DNA from: Oscarella lobularis
Taxonomy: Eukaryota; Porifera; Homoscleromorpha; Homosclerophorida; Oscarellidae
Length of the DNA: 64,000 nt
Direction of reading: 5' to 3'
Assembly: GCF_947507565.1 (NCBI RefSeq)
Contig: NC_089179.1
Location: forward strand, 744,001-808,000
Shown here one piece after another: positions 21,982 to 35,768 of this stretch. Positions within the stretch are counted from its first letter, which is position 1. Every line of letters begins with the position of its first letter. Made by a program: the position numbers and the translations under genes. The notes under the pieces were generated by a model. It worked only from the letters and a program-made list of their open reading frames with translations. It made no database searches and was not told the origin of the DNA.

Positions 21982-23019
21982 ATGGCAGATCTTCGCGTTC
22001 TCGTTGACGGCCGTATTCGCACCGTCCGAGGCCTGAGTCGCGATACAGTGGCCGCGGACGTCATCTCCGCCCTGTGTCAAGCGACGGGACGCGCTGAAAC
22101 GACCGATTTCGCGCTATTCGAGAAGTGGGCTCACTTCGAACGAGAAGTCGAGCTCGACGAGAGCCCTCTCGCGCTTCTAGCTCAATGGGGCAAGTACCAA
22201 TCGGAGGTCCAGTTCGCTATGAAATCGAAAAGGGAGCGACGACGTCTCCACTTCGGCGTTCGAGCGAGCAGATTGAAAAAGCGATCGCGCCTACCTCGCC
22301 TTCCGCTCAACCGACGCGAAAAGGGATCGATTCGGAAGCGAAAGCGTCTCATACAACGACAGGAGACCGATATCAAGTGGCTAGAGAATCGCATCGCGTC
22401 TGTCGAGGCCAATATTAGGGAATCGGGAATTGGGGGCTTGAGCGAGAAAGAGAAAGGCGATTTGCGACGGTTGAGAATCGCGTGCGACGATCAGAGAACG
22501 GAGCTCGAATCGTCGAGCCTTTGGAAGGATCAGCTTGGAATTCTCGTCGACGAACACGGTTCGTTTGTCGATGAGATCAGCCGACTGAAAGCCGATGTTG
22601 GAGTGCGGCAATCTGAACTCGACGATTGCCAATTGAAAGAGAAGGAGCTCATTAGGAGATTGAGAAACGTTTCGTTGTCGGGCGATTCTGGAAATATTGG
22701 TAGACTGGATGCAGAAATTGGGGCACTGAGTCGAGATTTGACAGTAAAACTCAGAGCAAATGCTCATCAAGCGGTCAAGGTAACAGGCATTATTAGCCCA
22801 AAGAGACGTCAACTGAAATATGTTCACTAGATGAAAGAGCTTCAGGGTGCTATTCAGGAAATCGAACAGTCAATTACCGAAAGAAAAGCGTATGTGAGTC
22901 ATCTTGAACGAAAGTTGGAGAGAAATGCGTGTGAGGATGCAATTGAAGAAGAATCATATCCAAGCTCCAAGTCCGACTCTGACACAGATATAAGACTAGG
23001 CGAAGGAAGCTACGTCTAA
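21982..23019 (+). CDS. RASSF7/8-like Ras-association coiled-coil protein
   Basis: Two exons (21982-22779 and 22831-23019) give 328 residues. The N-terminus LRVLVDGRIRTVRGLSRDT, then ISALCQATGR and FALFEKWAHFEREVELDE, matches the N-terminal Ras-association domain of the RASSF7-10 group, which sits at the start of the protein as here. A basic stretch and long coiled coil follow (KWLENRIASVEANIRE, ELIRRLRNVSLSGDSG). The acidic Ser-rich C-terminus ends at TAA 23017-23019. The single intron (22780-22830) is 51 bp. Members of this group act in mitosis, cell junctions and Hippo-related signalling in other animals; function here is inferred from family only. Confidence 0.8.
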
Positions 23020-23161
23020 GAGACTGTATTTATTTTTATGTCGTCGATCTATTTTTTGATGTATCTGCGAGCACGTGAGTGTGTGGACGCATGCTTATTC
23101 TCTCGATCGGGGCGTGGCTTTGCGGCTCGCTTTTGAGTAGTGTGTTCCGCAGAACAAAGCG

Positions 23162-26100
23162 ATGGCGTATCTGGAAAGCTCCGAATTCGGCGTGGGAGAC
23201 TTCATTCTTCTCGAAACGGTCAAGGAGGACACGTTCATGGACAACCTGAAGCTGCGTTTCGATAAAGTAAGCCCCTCCCGTTCTCCAAGGCGCTTCGTGC
23301 ACGGTCGCTCTCTCGTCCATTCGAGGACAAAATCTACACGTACATCGGCGAAACCGTCATTTCGGTCAATCCCTATCGGCTATTGGATCTCTACACGCCC
23401 GAGCACGTGAAGGAGTACCGCGGGCGCGAGGTGTTCGAGCGTCCCGCCCACATCTACGCCGTCGCCGACGCCGCCTATCAGTCGATGATACGACGCAGCC
23501 AAGATTCGTGCGTCGTCATATCGGGTGGGTACACGCCGAAAGCAAAAGGCGTGGTTATTTGATTTCTCTCTTTCCGAAAAGGCGAGTCGGGTTCCGGCAA
23601 GACGGAAGCGTCGAAAATTGTCATGCGCTATCTGAGCGCCGTGTCGAAGCAGTCGTCGCAGAAGGAAATCGATCGCGTGAAAAATCTTCTCATTGAATCC
23701 AATTGCATATTGGAAGCGTTCGGCAATGCGAAGACAAATCGCAACGACAACTCGAGTCGATTCGTAATTCGATAATTAATTCATTAATTAAAATTTTCCC
23801 CAAAAATTTAATTTTTTCTAAGGGAAAATACATGGATATTAATTTTGATTACAAAGCCGATCCTTTGGGCGGTCACATTTCGAATTATCTTCTGGAGAAA
23901 GCTCGCGTCGTCAGTCAGCAGGCGGGAGAACGAAATTTTCACGTTTTTTATCAGCTCATGTCCGGCGGCGACTCGGCGCAGTTGAAAGGACTTCACTTGG
24001 ACGGCGGTCCGGGAAAATTTGTCTACACGTGCGAAGGAGGTCCGGAAAATTACAAGGTCAAGGGAATGGACGATAAGAAAAATTTTCAGGCCGTCGTCAA
24101 GGCAATGGAAGTAAGGGGGGAAAAAATAGGAAAATTTATACGTCTGTGTCTAAATACTTTGTTCTCAGTTGATCGGCTTTTCGAAAGCCGAGCGAGAGAC
24201 GCTCTGGCGTCTCGTCGCCGCCATACTCCATTTGGGCGAAATTCAGTTTCAGGCGACCGAAGACGATCTCGGAAGCTCCGTGAAAAATCCAGTCCAAGTG
24301 AAAGTCGTCAGCGATCTCTTGGGTTCGTCCGAGGACGCGGTGAGCGTCGCTTTGACGTCGAGAATGATCACGCGAAAAGGGGAAGCGATTAAGAAGCCTC
24401 TTCTATTGGCCGAGTCGTTATTTACGCGAGAAGCTTTGGCTAAGGTCAGTAGAGATGAGGGAGTAAGGATTGGGAAAGAGCGTTCTTTTAGGCAATGTAT
24501 GAGAGGATGTTCACGTGGGTGGTGCAGAAGATCAATTCGTCTGTCGAAGTGAAGGAGAGCAGTGGCGACAGCACTGTTATTGGCGTGTTGGATATTTACG
24601 GTTTCGAAGTGTTCCAAGTCAATGGGTGCTTCTAGGAAGGACACTTATTGCTTTTTTTTTGTAATTGCCATTCTCCAGCTTTGAACAGCTCTGCATTAAT
24701 TATTGCAACGAGAAACTTCAGCAGCTCTTTATTGAGCTTGTACTAAAACGAGAGCAGGTTAGTCGCCGACAAAAGGGGCAAGCAATAAACGGTGAAGGGT
24801 TTTTTATCTACTGTAGGCCGAATACAGCAGTGAAGGAATCGACTGGAGTCACGTCGAGTATTTCAACAATGAAATCATCTGCAATCTTGTGGACTCTCCC
24901 GAGGTCAGCGTCCTTTTCTGTTGACTTCATGTGTGAATACGATATTTTAGGGCGTCATTGCTATTTTGGACGAAGAGTGTCTCGTTCCTGGAGATCAGCA
25001 CGACTCGGCAAGCACAGTTTTTTTTCTGTACAATTCTAGTCTAGTCAGAACTTGGGGGGTTTTTTTCTTTGCAGGCTTTTCTGGCTCACATGAACAAAAG
25101 TCTGGCAAGTCACAGTCACTTCGTCAGCTTGGAAACGAGTCCTGATGCAAAGGAACTAGACAGAGAACGAGAGTTTCAGGTAAAGACGTCGTTTGGATAA
25201 AGATCATAAATACTTACACATCTACAGATCAAACATTACGCCGGCGTTGTGACGTATTCGGTTGAAGGTTTTATTGTGAAGAACAAAGTGAGATCGAAAC
25301 ACCAACCGGCAACGAAGGTCAACTTTTGAATCTTTTTTCTTCAGGATACGCTCTACCAGGACTTGAAGCGTCTACTTTATCAATGCGACGCGTCGGTGCT
25401 AAAGGAAATGTGGCCAGAAGTATGGGGGAAAGACCCGCTGAAAAAAATACTCATGAGCACTTTGATAGGGCTCTCAACCCATTGATGCCGTCACCAAGAG
25501 ACCCTATACAGCAGCAACCGGATTCAAAATGTCAATGGTGTCTTTAGTCGAGACGCTGGCTTCCAAAGTGCGAAAACCAGTCAGCAAGCTTCTGAGACTT
25601 ATTTTCTTTGTCTAGGAACCCCACTACATTCGCTGTATCAAGCCGAATGGGACCAAGTCTCCCCGCACTTTCGACGAACAACTTTGCAGGCACCAGGTAA
25701 TTTGACTTCTTTCCGCTGTGATCTTAGCAGCTCTTTGTTTTAGGTACGCTATCTCGGTCTGCTCGAGAACGTGCGCGTTCGCCGTGCCGGTTTTGCGGCG
25801 CGTCTTCCCTACGAGAAATTCGTTGCGAGGTACAAGCTTCTCTGCAAGGACACGTGGCCCAGACCCAAGTGCAGCGACGAGGAAGCGACGAAGAAAATCA
25901 TTGCTCATCTGTCGTGCAATGTACGTGCGCTATTATAGTCGTTTTTTTCTCTTTTGACGCAATAGGCTTCGCTTCTTCTGCACAGCAACTAGTGAAATTC
26001 GGAAAAACGAAATTGTTTATTCGCATACCAAGAACGCTGTTCTATATGGAACGCGAAAGGGAAAAGGCCATACCGAAAATGGTGCAAAAACGTCGTCCAA

Positions 26101-27323
26101 ATTTTCATTGCTAGGTAGCCTTATTTCGCTTTTTTTTTCAACAGGCAACGATTATTCAGAAAATTTGGAGAGGATTGAAAGTGCGTCGCTTCTATCGTAG
26201 ACTGCGAGCAGCAGTTTACATTAAACGTTTCTTCAAGTCAGTTCATATCACGTGTATGTCTTCTTAGTACATTGGCTCTTTTCCTTTCTAGAGTGTACAA
26301 ATTTCGAAGTTACATCATGAAAGTCATCGACACGTTCAAGGACGTCCAAACGATGCCTGACTTGGGCAACGCTTTGCAGTGGCCCGAGCCTCCGCCAGTT
26401 TTAAAGGCAAGAGGGATCAGATTCAAAGCGACAGGCGGGAATTCTATTGATCTATTTTACAGAAAAGCAAGGAGTACATGCGAAAGATTCACCGGAATTG
26501 GCGTGCCAAGAAACTGGTCGAAGGATTGAGCAAGCAGCGCGAGGTAAACATTTCGACCGCTTTGAAGGATTTTTCATGTTGTTTTTGCAGGAAGAGCTGC
26601 GCATTCGTTGCATTGCTTACTCGGCTTGTCGCAATCACAAGCCAAACTGGGGCCTCAAAGTTCCTTTTCCATTGAATGGACTGAAGAATGAAAGCAATCC
26701 GCGCAACGCTCTCTTCAATCAAGAAGTGCGCGTAGACCAGAAAAGGCTCTTTCATTTTTTTAGTCAAACTCTGAATAGGTTGCTGCTTTGAAAGCGCTGA
26801 ATCAAGATCAGGCTGTCGTCTACTCGGCCAACGTCGTGAAATTGGGCAGGAATCTGAAGCCGGCCGATCGCGCTTACGTTTTCACTGAAAAGCACCTTTA
26901 TCGTCTTACCGCTGATACGTACAAACCAGGAAAGAAAGGTCCTATTGGCATAAAGCAATTTACGTCGTTGACGCTGCTCAAGGGAGAAAGTCAAGGAATG
27001 GTCATTCACACGTCGGTACGTAAGCAGATTGAGTAAGTGTATATGTAGGAAGGGGCTCTTTTTTGTGTGTCCTGAAGGATCCCGCTGGAGATATTGTCTT
27101 TTACGTCAAAGACGGTCGCGTCGCCTCAGAATTTGTCGGTGCCATCTGGCTGACAATCAAAAAGAAATACAACCACCGTCTGAAAGTCAATTTCAACGAC
27201 CAAATAGAGTATAAACAGGAGGGCAAGAAGAAAGTGCTCGTTCACGAAACGGGCCCCGCTGGATCAAGCCCAACGTTCAAGAAGTTGGGTGGAGATCGGG
27301 TTGCATTGGTTTGGCCCCAATAG
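23162..27323 (+). CDS. Class I unconventional myosin (Myo1d/g-like)
   Basis: Actin-based, membrane-binding monomeric motor in about 18 short-intron exons. The motor domain has the P-loop [19 protein letters not shown] (from 23581), switch [13 protein letters not shown], switch [12 protein letters not shown], the actin-binding segment [18 protein letters not shown] and [13 protein letters not shown]. The converter region is followed by one or two IQ motifs ([18 protein letters not shown]). A short TH1 tail (KFGKTKLF and onward to [17 protein letters not shown] and [13 protein letters not shown]) ends at TAG 27321-27323, with no TH2 or SH3 domain. This short-tail form fits the Myo1d/Myo1g group. 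The start at 23162 gives [18 protein letters not shown], the usual class I beginning. Exon joins around 25.3-25.6 kb and 26.0-26.6 kb were not fully resolved. Confidence 0.9.
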
Positions 27324-27644
27324 CAAGTTTTTGTTTTGAATCGTCGACTCGCATTTTTTAGTTTTTCTAGTTCTAGAGGTTGGTGTGGTTGAATATTATA
27401 AAGCTGTGTTTGGGTGGTTTGCTTGTCCGTTGAACGGCATGCAGATTGCTATGCTCAACTGTGACGTTTTTTCTAAAAGATGGCGTAAGTTTTGAGTGGG
27501 GCCATTCCTGGGGTCGCAGAGTTTCATTACCAAATATGGTCATACTAGATTTTTCCCAATTATCGAGATATTGATTACGGAGGGGAGGGCGCCCTTACGG
27601 CTTACGTCACCGTAAGGACGATCGATAAGTCGACGATTTTCGCC

Positions 27645-30600
27645 ATGTCGGTACTGGACAAGCTCAAGACGGCCGTGAGAGGCAATCCTGTGATGCGCGA
27701 ATACGAGCTGCAGCGCCACATCGGAAGCGGGGGCCCTTCGTCTCTGTGGAAAATCTACGACGGAGTGAAGAAGAGTACGCGACAGGTGAAAAGCGAACGG
27801 CCAGAAAACAAGCTTCTCGTTCAAGTGTACTCTATCTCAGAACGTATCGATATTTGTCTACGACAAGAAGGCAGCAGAGGCGGAGAAAGTGCCCAAAAAG
27901 GAACGCGAGGCTATTGTAAACTTGCTGAAGAAGGGACCGGTGCAGCTCGTCAAACTGCGGCATCCGTCTCTTTTAACAATAGAGCACGGGGTTGAAGAAT
28001 CGAGGCAAGTCTTATAGAGAGATGTTTATTTCATTATGAGATAGTTGTCTCTCTTGGTTTGACCGTTTTCTATCTGTACTTGTAGAGACGTTATTGCGTT
28101 TGCCAGTGAGCCAGTCGTTGCCAGCGTAGCTAATTTGTTGGGCAAATATGACAACGCTCCGTCGCCTCTTCCATTGGCCATCAAAGTTGGTCTTCTTTTT
28201 ATTTGATTCTCTTCTTTACTCAGTATCTCTTAGGAGTATCAGCTGGATCCCTTGGAAATAAAGTATGGGCTCCTACAGGTAGCAGAGGGTTTGGAATTTC
28301 TTCACGGTGGAGTGAAGCTGATACACGGAAATCTCACACCTGAAAACATTGTCATCAATAAAGCGGGCGCGTGGAAAATATTTGGCTTCAATTTCGGCGT
28401 TTTTATCAACTATCAAAGCGGAGCCCAGGTGAAATCTTCAAATGATTTTTGAACCCGAGGGGGGGGAATATATATTTCTTGGAAGGAAAAATTCGCGTTT
28501 CACGAATGGAACAGCAAACTGTCGTTTCGCACTCAACCGTCGCTCAACTACCTTGCTCCCGAATACGTTCTCAACAAGACTTGCGATGCGGCGAGCGATC
28601 TCTACACGTACGGCGTTCTCATTCACGCCGTATTCAATCAGGGAAAACCCCTGTTCGAATGCGACAACAATTTGCTGACGTACAAGCATCAAGCTGAACA
28701 GGTAGGGAAGGGGGAATTGGACGAAAGTGACTGTATGAATCGTGTATTTTAGCTCAGTCGCGTTTTGCCCAATTCCTTTTTTGGCATTCCGGAAAGTGGA
28801 CGCGAGCACGTTCGAATGCTTCTGAATTTGGAACCGTCCGTGAGACCGGACGCTTCGCAAATGACGAAGGCAATATTCGTTTCTATGACTAGTCGCCTTT
28901 TTGAGACTTAATTGTTCTCTTCTCCTTAGTCGCCTCTTTTCGACGACATCGCCATCGTTACGCTCCAGTACCTCGACAGTCTGATGCAAAAAGATTCGTT
29001 GCAAAAATCGCAATTCTTTAAGACGTTGCACAAAGTTCTTCCCAAGCTACCCAAGGTGTCGCGCGGCGTGCGCTCCGCATCCGCACGCGCGCGCGCGTGT
29101 GTGTACTACAATTCTGTGTATAGAGAGTCACCTTGCAGAGAGCATTGCCCGCTCTCTGCTCGGAATTTCGCACTCCCGAAATGATTCCCTTCGTCCTTCC
29201 GAACGTTCTCTTCATTGCCGAGGACTGCAACACGGACGAGTACGTTCGAAACGTTCTTCCCCACCTCAAACCCGTCTTCAAAGTCCACGAACCGATTCAG
29301 GCAAAACAGCTACATTGCTCCAGTCTTTTATCCCCTCGCAATTTCTCACCTTTTTCTTTTTTTGGCGTTTTTAGGTGCTTCTGATCTTTCTTCAAAAGAT
29401 GGATCTTCTCTTGACGAAGACTCCGCCCGATGCGATACGCAGCGACGTGCTGCCGATGATTATACGAGCGCTGGCGTCACCGTCGGCGCAAATCCAAGAG
29501 CTCTGCATCAGCGTCTTGCCGACGTTCGCCAACATGATTGACTACTCGTCAATGAAACACGCCATCCTGCCCAAACTGAAGTCACTCTGTCTCGAGACGA
29601 ATTCGCTTAAAGTGAGAGGCTGTTTGACAAAAAATGTTCGAAATAATTTGTTTTCTTAGGTTCGGATTAATATTCTAGTTTGCCTTGCTAAGATTTTGGA
29701 CGTGCTCGATAAATGGATGGTTTTGGAAGAAATATTGCCCATGTTGGAAGCAATGCCTTCAAAAGAGCCGGGGGTGCTCATGTCCATGTTGGGTAAGAGC
29801 GACAAAGAACCCTCAAATATTTTTTGTTCTCTCTCTCTCTCTCTCTCTCTTTAGGCGTTTTGAAAGCGTGCACCGATCAAAAGAAGCTTGGGTTTGATAA
29901 AGAGATTTTGGCCACTAGAATCATTCCGTTTCTGTTTCCTCTATCCGTTGAACTGACGCTGAATGAAAATCAGGTGAACGAATAGTTGTAGTCGTTAGCC
30001 GGTTTGGAGTCGGTTCTCTGTGTGCAGTTCAAGTCTTTTATGTCGGTGATCAAAGATATGATACGAAAAGTGGAGACCGATCATTCCGTTCATTTGCAGC
30101 AGCTCGGGCAGATGAAGGAACAGACCCAGTATAATCGTCCGAGGAATTTACAGTGCATTGATTTTCTGACGTTCGTTTTTTTGAAAGGTCAACCGTCAAA
30201 CTTGCACAGGAAGTTTCAGAAGCAAAAGCGACCGACGACATGATGGGGAGACTAGAGAAAATGATGGCTCAGGAAAATCCCTCTCCAGGTGATGATAAAG
30301 ACATTGAAACTCTCTCTAAGACTGTTTGACTTAGGTACGACTAATACCAATGCAAGTCCGTCTGTAAGCGCTGCCAAGCCGGCTTCTCCTCTAACCGATG
30401 TGAGAATGACAGCTAGTTAGAATTTTATTTAAAAATTTTTTTCTAGATGGATCGTCTTTTTGCTACGTTTGATTCAACTGTTCTAGCTCCTCCTCCCTCC
30501 TCTGGAAATCAGTCTCCTATTATTCTCAAGCCGAGCCAGTCCTCGACTTCGGAGTCACTTCTCCAGTCTGGTTCTCTACAGCCAACATTACAGTCTACCC

Positions 30601-32015
30601 AACAGCAACAGCCCAAATCGCAGTCCGTCTTGCAGCCTACTCTCCAGCAACCTTCTCAATCTCAACCTGCTCTCCAGCCTACATCGCTGTCTACTCTACA
30701 GCCTAAAGGGCAGCCTGCTTCCTTCCCTACGTCGCAGTCCATGCTTCAGCCTATTACATCGCAGCCTATTCTGCAGCCTACATCGCAGCAGGCATCGCTG
30801 TCTACTCTACAACCTAAATTACAGCCTGCTTCCTTGCCCACACTCGAGGCTACTCCATCGGCGTCTCAGCCAGCTCTTCAGCCGACTGTATTTCAGTCTA
30901 CATCGCAGTCCATGCTCCAGCCTTCGTCTCAGCCTATTTTACAGACTACCGTTCCACCGACCTCGCTGTCCACTCTTCAGCCTACATTGCAACCCACACC
31001 GCAGTCTACATTGTATTCTGCACCGGGTAGCGTTTCATTTTCGACGGCCTCTCAATCTGCGTTCGCTGCTCCGACTAATATTGAATCTCAGCCACCCTTT
31101 CTCCAACCTAAATCGGGGGCCATTACCGAGCCCACATGGTCAACGTTTTCAGCTGCATCACAAGTACCGAAACCTTCATCGAGTCCACTTTTTAGTCAAC
31201 CGGCGTCGGCGACTGCTAGTAGTGCACTGCAGCCGTCAAAGGCGCCTTTGCCTCAATCAGCTCCAGCGAGGACGACAACGCCGCAGTTTTCAAGTGCGTC
31301 TATGATGGGAGCTTATTCTATGTCAACATCGACTGCAGGTTTGCAATCGACTCCCGCATCGTTTGGTAGCTCTGCAACGACTTTTAATCAACCCAGCGGT
31401 TTGGCAAAATCTGACGCTTCAAGCTCTCAGTCCTCATTCTCAATGCCGTTAGGACAGCCGCCTTCTGGAGTTTCTCCGAGTCTTCCGTTTACTTCTTCAT
31501 CAGCGCAAGCAGCTTCTACTTGGAGTAGTCAGTTAAATCCAATGAGCCAATCACAGCGACCTCCGGTTTCATACAATATGCCGTCTATGAATCCCGAACA
31601 GGCTCCTTTGAGACAGTTTCCAACTAACGCTTCGCAGCCTCCTATGTCATCTTTTCAGCAGCAGCAACAGCAGCAGCAACAACAACATCAACGCATGCCT
31701 GCAGCTCCTTTGCAACCAATGCCAATGGGACAGCCTTTGCAGCCAATGTCGATGGGACAGCCTTTGCAACCAATGTCAATGGGACAGCCGACACAGAATT
31801 CACAGCCTCAGCCATCTCAATGGAATCTGGGCAATGCGTCTGCGAATTGGCCCTCCTTACAGCCATTGTCTCAGCCTCAGGGAGTTTTACAGCCAACGCC
31901 AGCGTCACAGCCTCAAGGCATCTTGCAACCAGCCTCTACTAGTTCTTCTATCAGTCTTCCGGCTCCTGGGCCAAATCCGTTTGGATCTTCGTCGGAAGAT
32001 AATCTTTTATTTTAG
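27645..32015 (+). CDS. SCYL2: SCY1-like pseudokinase 2
   Basis: SCYL2 (CVAK104) is a clathrin-coated-vesicle pseudokinase that works in trans-Golgi to endosome traffic. The N-terminus MSVLDKLKTAVRGNP and REYELQRHIGSGGPSSLWK is diagnostic. Catalytic motifs are degraded: HGN replaces HRD (LIHGNLTPENIVI) and GFN replaces DFG (KIFGFNFG), while APE is kept (YLAPEYVLN). HEAT repeats follow (LPNVLFIAEDCNTDEYVRN, SVLPTFANMIDYSSMKHAIL). The last exon (30447-32015) is a Gln/Pro/Ser-rich tail with many LQPT-type repeats, a poly-Gln run near 31660-31700, and a C-terminal NPFGSSSEDNLLF containing an NPF motif that binds EH domains in endocytic proteins. The tail is far richer in repeats than the rest; short introns separate about 16 exons. 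Confidence 0.92.
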
Positions 32016-32120
32016 AAGCATGCTCGAATTGTACTATTTTTTTTATACGCGAGGTTTTGAGACTTTTGACGTCACAGGCACTTCGTCGTAGCACGCGCGC
32101 GCGCGAGTTCGAGACTCGTC

Positions 32121-33856
32121 ATGGGCGTAAAAGACGAAAATCCTGTCCAAACTGCCAAAGAAATAGCTCCCTTGCTCAGAAAAGCCGACAAAGAAGTCTA
32201 TCAAACTAAGGTAGTACACGTAGTCCTGTCAGAATCGCAAAAAACTCGCTGTTTTAGGTCATCATCCGTCGCCTTCCTCCCGATCTCACCGAAGAGAAGT
32301 TTCTTCAAAGGCTCTCGCCCCTTCCCGAGCACGACTACTACTACTTCTGTACGGCCGACTTGACGTAAGCCTTTCTTCGCAATGTTCTTCACCATTGGCG
32401 ATATCACACACAGACTCGGAGCTCACGCCTTTTGTCGAGCCTACTTCAATTTCAGAAAATTCGAAGGTGTCCTGGACTTTCGAAGGCGATGCGATGGATT
32501 AGTATTCGAAGATGCTAGAGGTGCAGCAGTGTTCTCTTGTACAGTAGGAGAGGAAAAGCCCTTTATTTTATTTTATTTCTTAGGGAGAAAATATCCCGCC
32601 GTCGTAGAATTTGCTCCACTGCAGAAGATACCACGCGCGAGAGAAAAGATGAAGAAAGATCCCAAATGTGGGACGATAGAGCAAGGTGTTTCGCGTGTTT
32701 ATAAACTTCATTTGTCTTTTTGTGATGGACGGGCTCGTGTGTGTGCCTGTACAGATAAGGACTACAAATCGTTTTTGGCCTCTTTGGAGGCCCAATTGCC
32801 GAGTTTTCCAACAGCGGAGCAACGCTTGGAGGAGATTGAGATGAAGGAGAAGGAGTTGGCTAGTAAGAAGAATCAATGTACAGCTGTCAAGGCGTTGCAA
32901 AAGACCGTTTCTTTTTTAGACAAAACCACTCCTTTGGTGGAATATCTTCTTCGAAAGAAACGTCAGGGCGGTTCGCGAGTTGACGTGAGTGTCTGTTGTT
33001 AGGATGCTCTTATTTTGGTTACTGGTTATGGGCTTGCTTTAGGGTTACAAAGCAGCCCGCGACAAGAAGAAACGAAAAGACGAGATGCCTCCAGCAAAGG
33101 TAGTGGATTTGTGTAAAAATAGTTGAAACCGTATTTTTTGACAGGCAGGAGTAAAGAAGGGGTCGTATGGGAAGGGAAAGTACAGGGATGAAAAGTTAGA
33201 TCAGTCAATTGAAAGTATTGGGAAAATATAAGGCAACAATTTTCAGATCTTCGTTTGAGAAAAAAGGAGCGAAATACTACGATGATCGAAAAAAGGCAAC
33301 GGTAGTGCTGAATCAGAAAGCATGTCTCGGAAGTGACGCTGAAATTTTAGAAGTTTGGTGGCGGTGGAAAGGGAGCCGAATACAACAATCATCCTGATAG
33401 AAAGTCAAAGTCATCGTCATCATCTGCTGCTTCATTGACTTCAGAAACGCTGAAAGCTAATGAAGAACGCGAGTGGCCGTCATTATCGAGAGACCCGTCA
33501 GACGGCAAGCCAATGAAGAGTCAATCTCAAGTGTCTGTCACTCCAGCCAAAGAACAAGGACAGCCAATGCCAGAAAGGGCACAAGGATACGGAAAAGAAC
33601 GACGAAAGATGGTAAGTGCTCTATGTTACAGTGAATGCAAATGGATAGTTGCCATAGCAGGGTCGTCCGGATGTGGCTGTGTATGTACCACGACCAGCTA
33701 GGAAGGGAGATACCTCTGCTTCTCAAGGTGTGATAAAGAATTCAATTTTTTTATATTTTTAGTAAGGTGTTTTTGTTAGATGACGCTCGTCCTAGCTCTG
33801 GACGGCCAAGGAGTTCACGTCAAGGACAGTACAAGCGTTATGGTAGCGACTACTGA
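32121..33856 (+). CDS. UPF3: UPF3, nonsense-mediated decay factor
   Basis: UPF3 links the exon junction complex to UPF2/UPF1 in nonsense-mediated mRNA decay. The UPF3 RNP-like domain is present: IIRRLPPDLTEEKFLQRL, SPLPEHDYYYFCTADLT, AFCRAYFNFRKFEGVLDFRR, KYPAVVEFAPLQKIPR. Next come DKDYKSFLASLEAQLPSFPT and TTPLVEYLLRKKRQ, then Lys-rich and Ser-rich low-complexity segments. The C-terminus GRPDVAVYVPRPARK resembles the exon-junction-binding motif of UPF3 proteins, which supports a complete gene. The final exon reads to TGA at 33854-33856. It begins 106 bp after SCYL2. Only one paralogue type is evident, as expected outside vertebrates, which have UPF3A and UPF3B. Confidence 0.9.
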
Positions 33857-33954
33857 TTAATTTTTTAGTACAGTGTAGCAGTATAAATGAATCAGACTAT
33901 ATTGATTACTGTCATGTGATAGACCAGACACTGTCCCGAACGAGGAGCACTGGA

Positions 33955-35768
33955 ATGGCAGCAAAGGACGAATCGCTTAGTCTAGAAAGCCTGCTGGAGG
34001 GAAATCTTGTCGGCGAAGATCTCAAGGAAGCTCGTCGAATACTGTACGGCAAGCCAGTCGGGTAAGGCCCTCCAAATCGAGCACGCCCCGCACAAGAGCG
34101 AACGATCTTGCAACGGGACAGGACTCTCGAGCTTCCCGAAGAGGCTCATCGCATCGCTGGAGAAAGCGACTTCGAACTGGCCGGCTATAGATTCAGCGCG
34201 GCGCCGGAACAGGAGAGATCGGCGCGGATCGTTCGCATCGGCGTCGTGCAGAACCGAATCGTCTTGCCCACGTCGGCTCCGGTAGCCGAACAGGTAAGAG
34301 ACGCTCGCGAGCACAGCAGACGTTTCTCTGACGAATATTTAGCGAGCTGCAATTCACAAGCGTATTGCTCACGTGACTGACACCGCAGCAAAATGCGGCG
34401 TCAATGTGCTATGCTATCAAGAAACCTGGAGTGAGACAGCAATTGAATTGAACAGTCGGTTGAAAAAAAAATGTTTTGGGGGGGTAGCTATGCCGTTTGG
34501 GTTCTGCACGCGAGAGAAAGATCCGTGGGCCCAATTTGCCGAGTCTGCCGAAGACGGTCCGACTACAAAGCTGTGTCAAGACGTAAGGACGCGGCGCTTG
34601 TGCCACTAGATTGTCTTTTGTGTAATTCTCGTGTCACTAGATGGCAAAGAAGTATAACATGATCATCATTTCTCCGATACTTGAAAGAGACTCCTTGCAC
34701 GGTGACATACTTGCTAATACAGCAGTCGTTATTTCGAGCTCTGGCGCGGTACTGGGGAAGTCAAGAAAAAATCACATTCCTAGAGTCGGAGACTTCAATG
34801 AGGTACAAATGCATGTCATTGTGATGGAAGCTGTGCAATAGATTCGTTACTCATATAGTCAACTTATTACATGGAAGGAAACACGGGACACAAAGTGTTT
34901 CAGACGCAATTTGGTTTGCACACGTGGAAGAAAAGGAAAGGAATAATTTCAGCTTTCTTATTTTAGGCCGTATTGGGATCAACATATGTTACGGTCGTCA
35001 TCATCCTCTAAATTGGCTGATGTTTGGCCTAAATGGAGCTGAGATCGTTTTTAACCCGTCCGCAACGGTTGGAGCTCTTAGGTGAATTATTCTACGTGCA
35101 AGTTAATTAATTAATTAATTAATTTATTTATAGTGAACCCATGTGGCCCATTGAAGCTCGTAATGCTTCGATTGCTAATGGATATTTCACAGCGGCTATT
35201 AATCGCGTTGGAACGGTAGGAAGTACAAGTTTTGCTGCTGCTTAACATTTGCTCAAACTCTAAAGGAAATCTTTGAACACGAATTCACGTCAGGAGATGG
35301 AAAGCCAGGTTAGACATCATGCAAACGTATTTGTTTCTTTTAATGAACTTTTTTGTAGCTCATAAGGATTTTGGCCACTTTTACGGTAGCTTCGGTTTTT
35401 GCTTGCAAAACATAGCGTTGCTGAAGTGTGGCTATAGGATCAAGTTACGTTGCTGCACCAGACGGAAGCAGAACTCCAGTAAGATGAAGGTTTTGCTAAT
35501 TGGCATATATTTAAAATTAAATTCTCAAGGGACTATCACGTACAAGAGACGGGCTCCTAGTGGTTGAACTGGACCTAAATCTCATCCGACAAATACGGGA
35601 CAAATGGTGTTTCTCTGTGAGACGGAACGATGTCATATAAAATCTACTGTTATTGCTTTTTTCTACACATTAGATGACATCAAGACTCGATCTATATGCC
35701 AAGTCGCTGGCAAATGCAGTGTCGGCCGATTTCAAACAAGACATCGTCTACGAGCCGGGAACGCAGCC

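Noticed and set aside
27645-29000. Active kinase at the SCYL2 N-terminus
   Set aside because: HRD and DFG motifs are replaced (HGN, GFN), so it is a pseudokinase.
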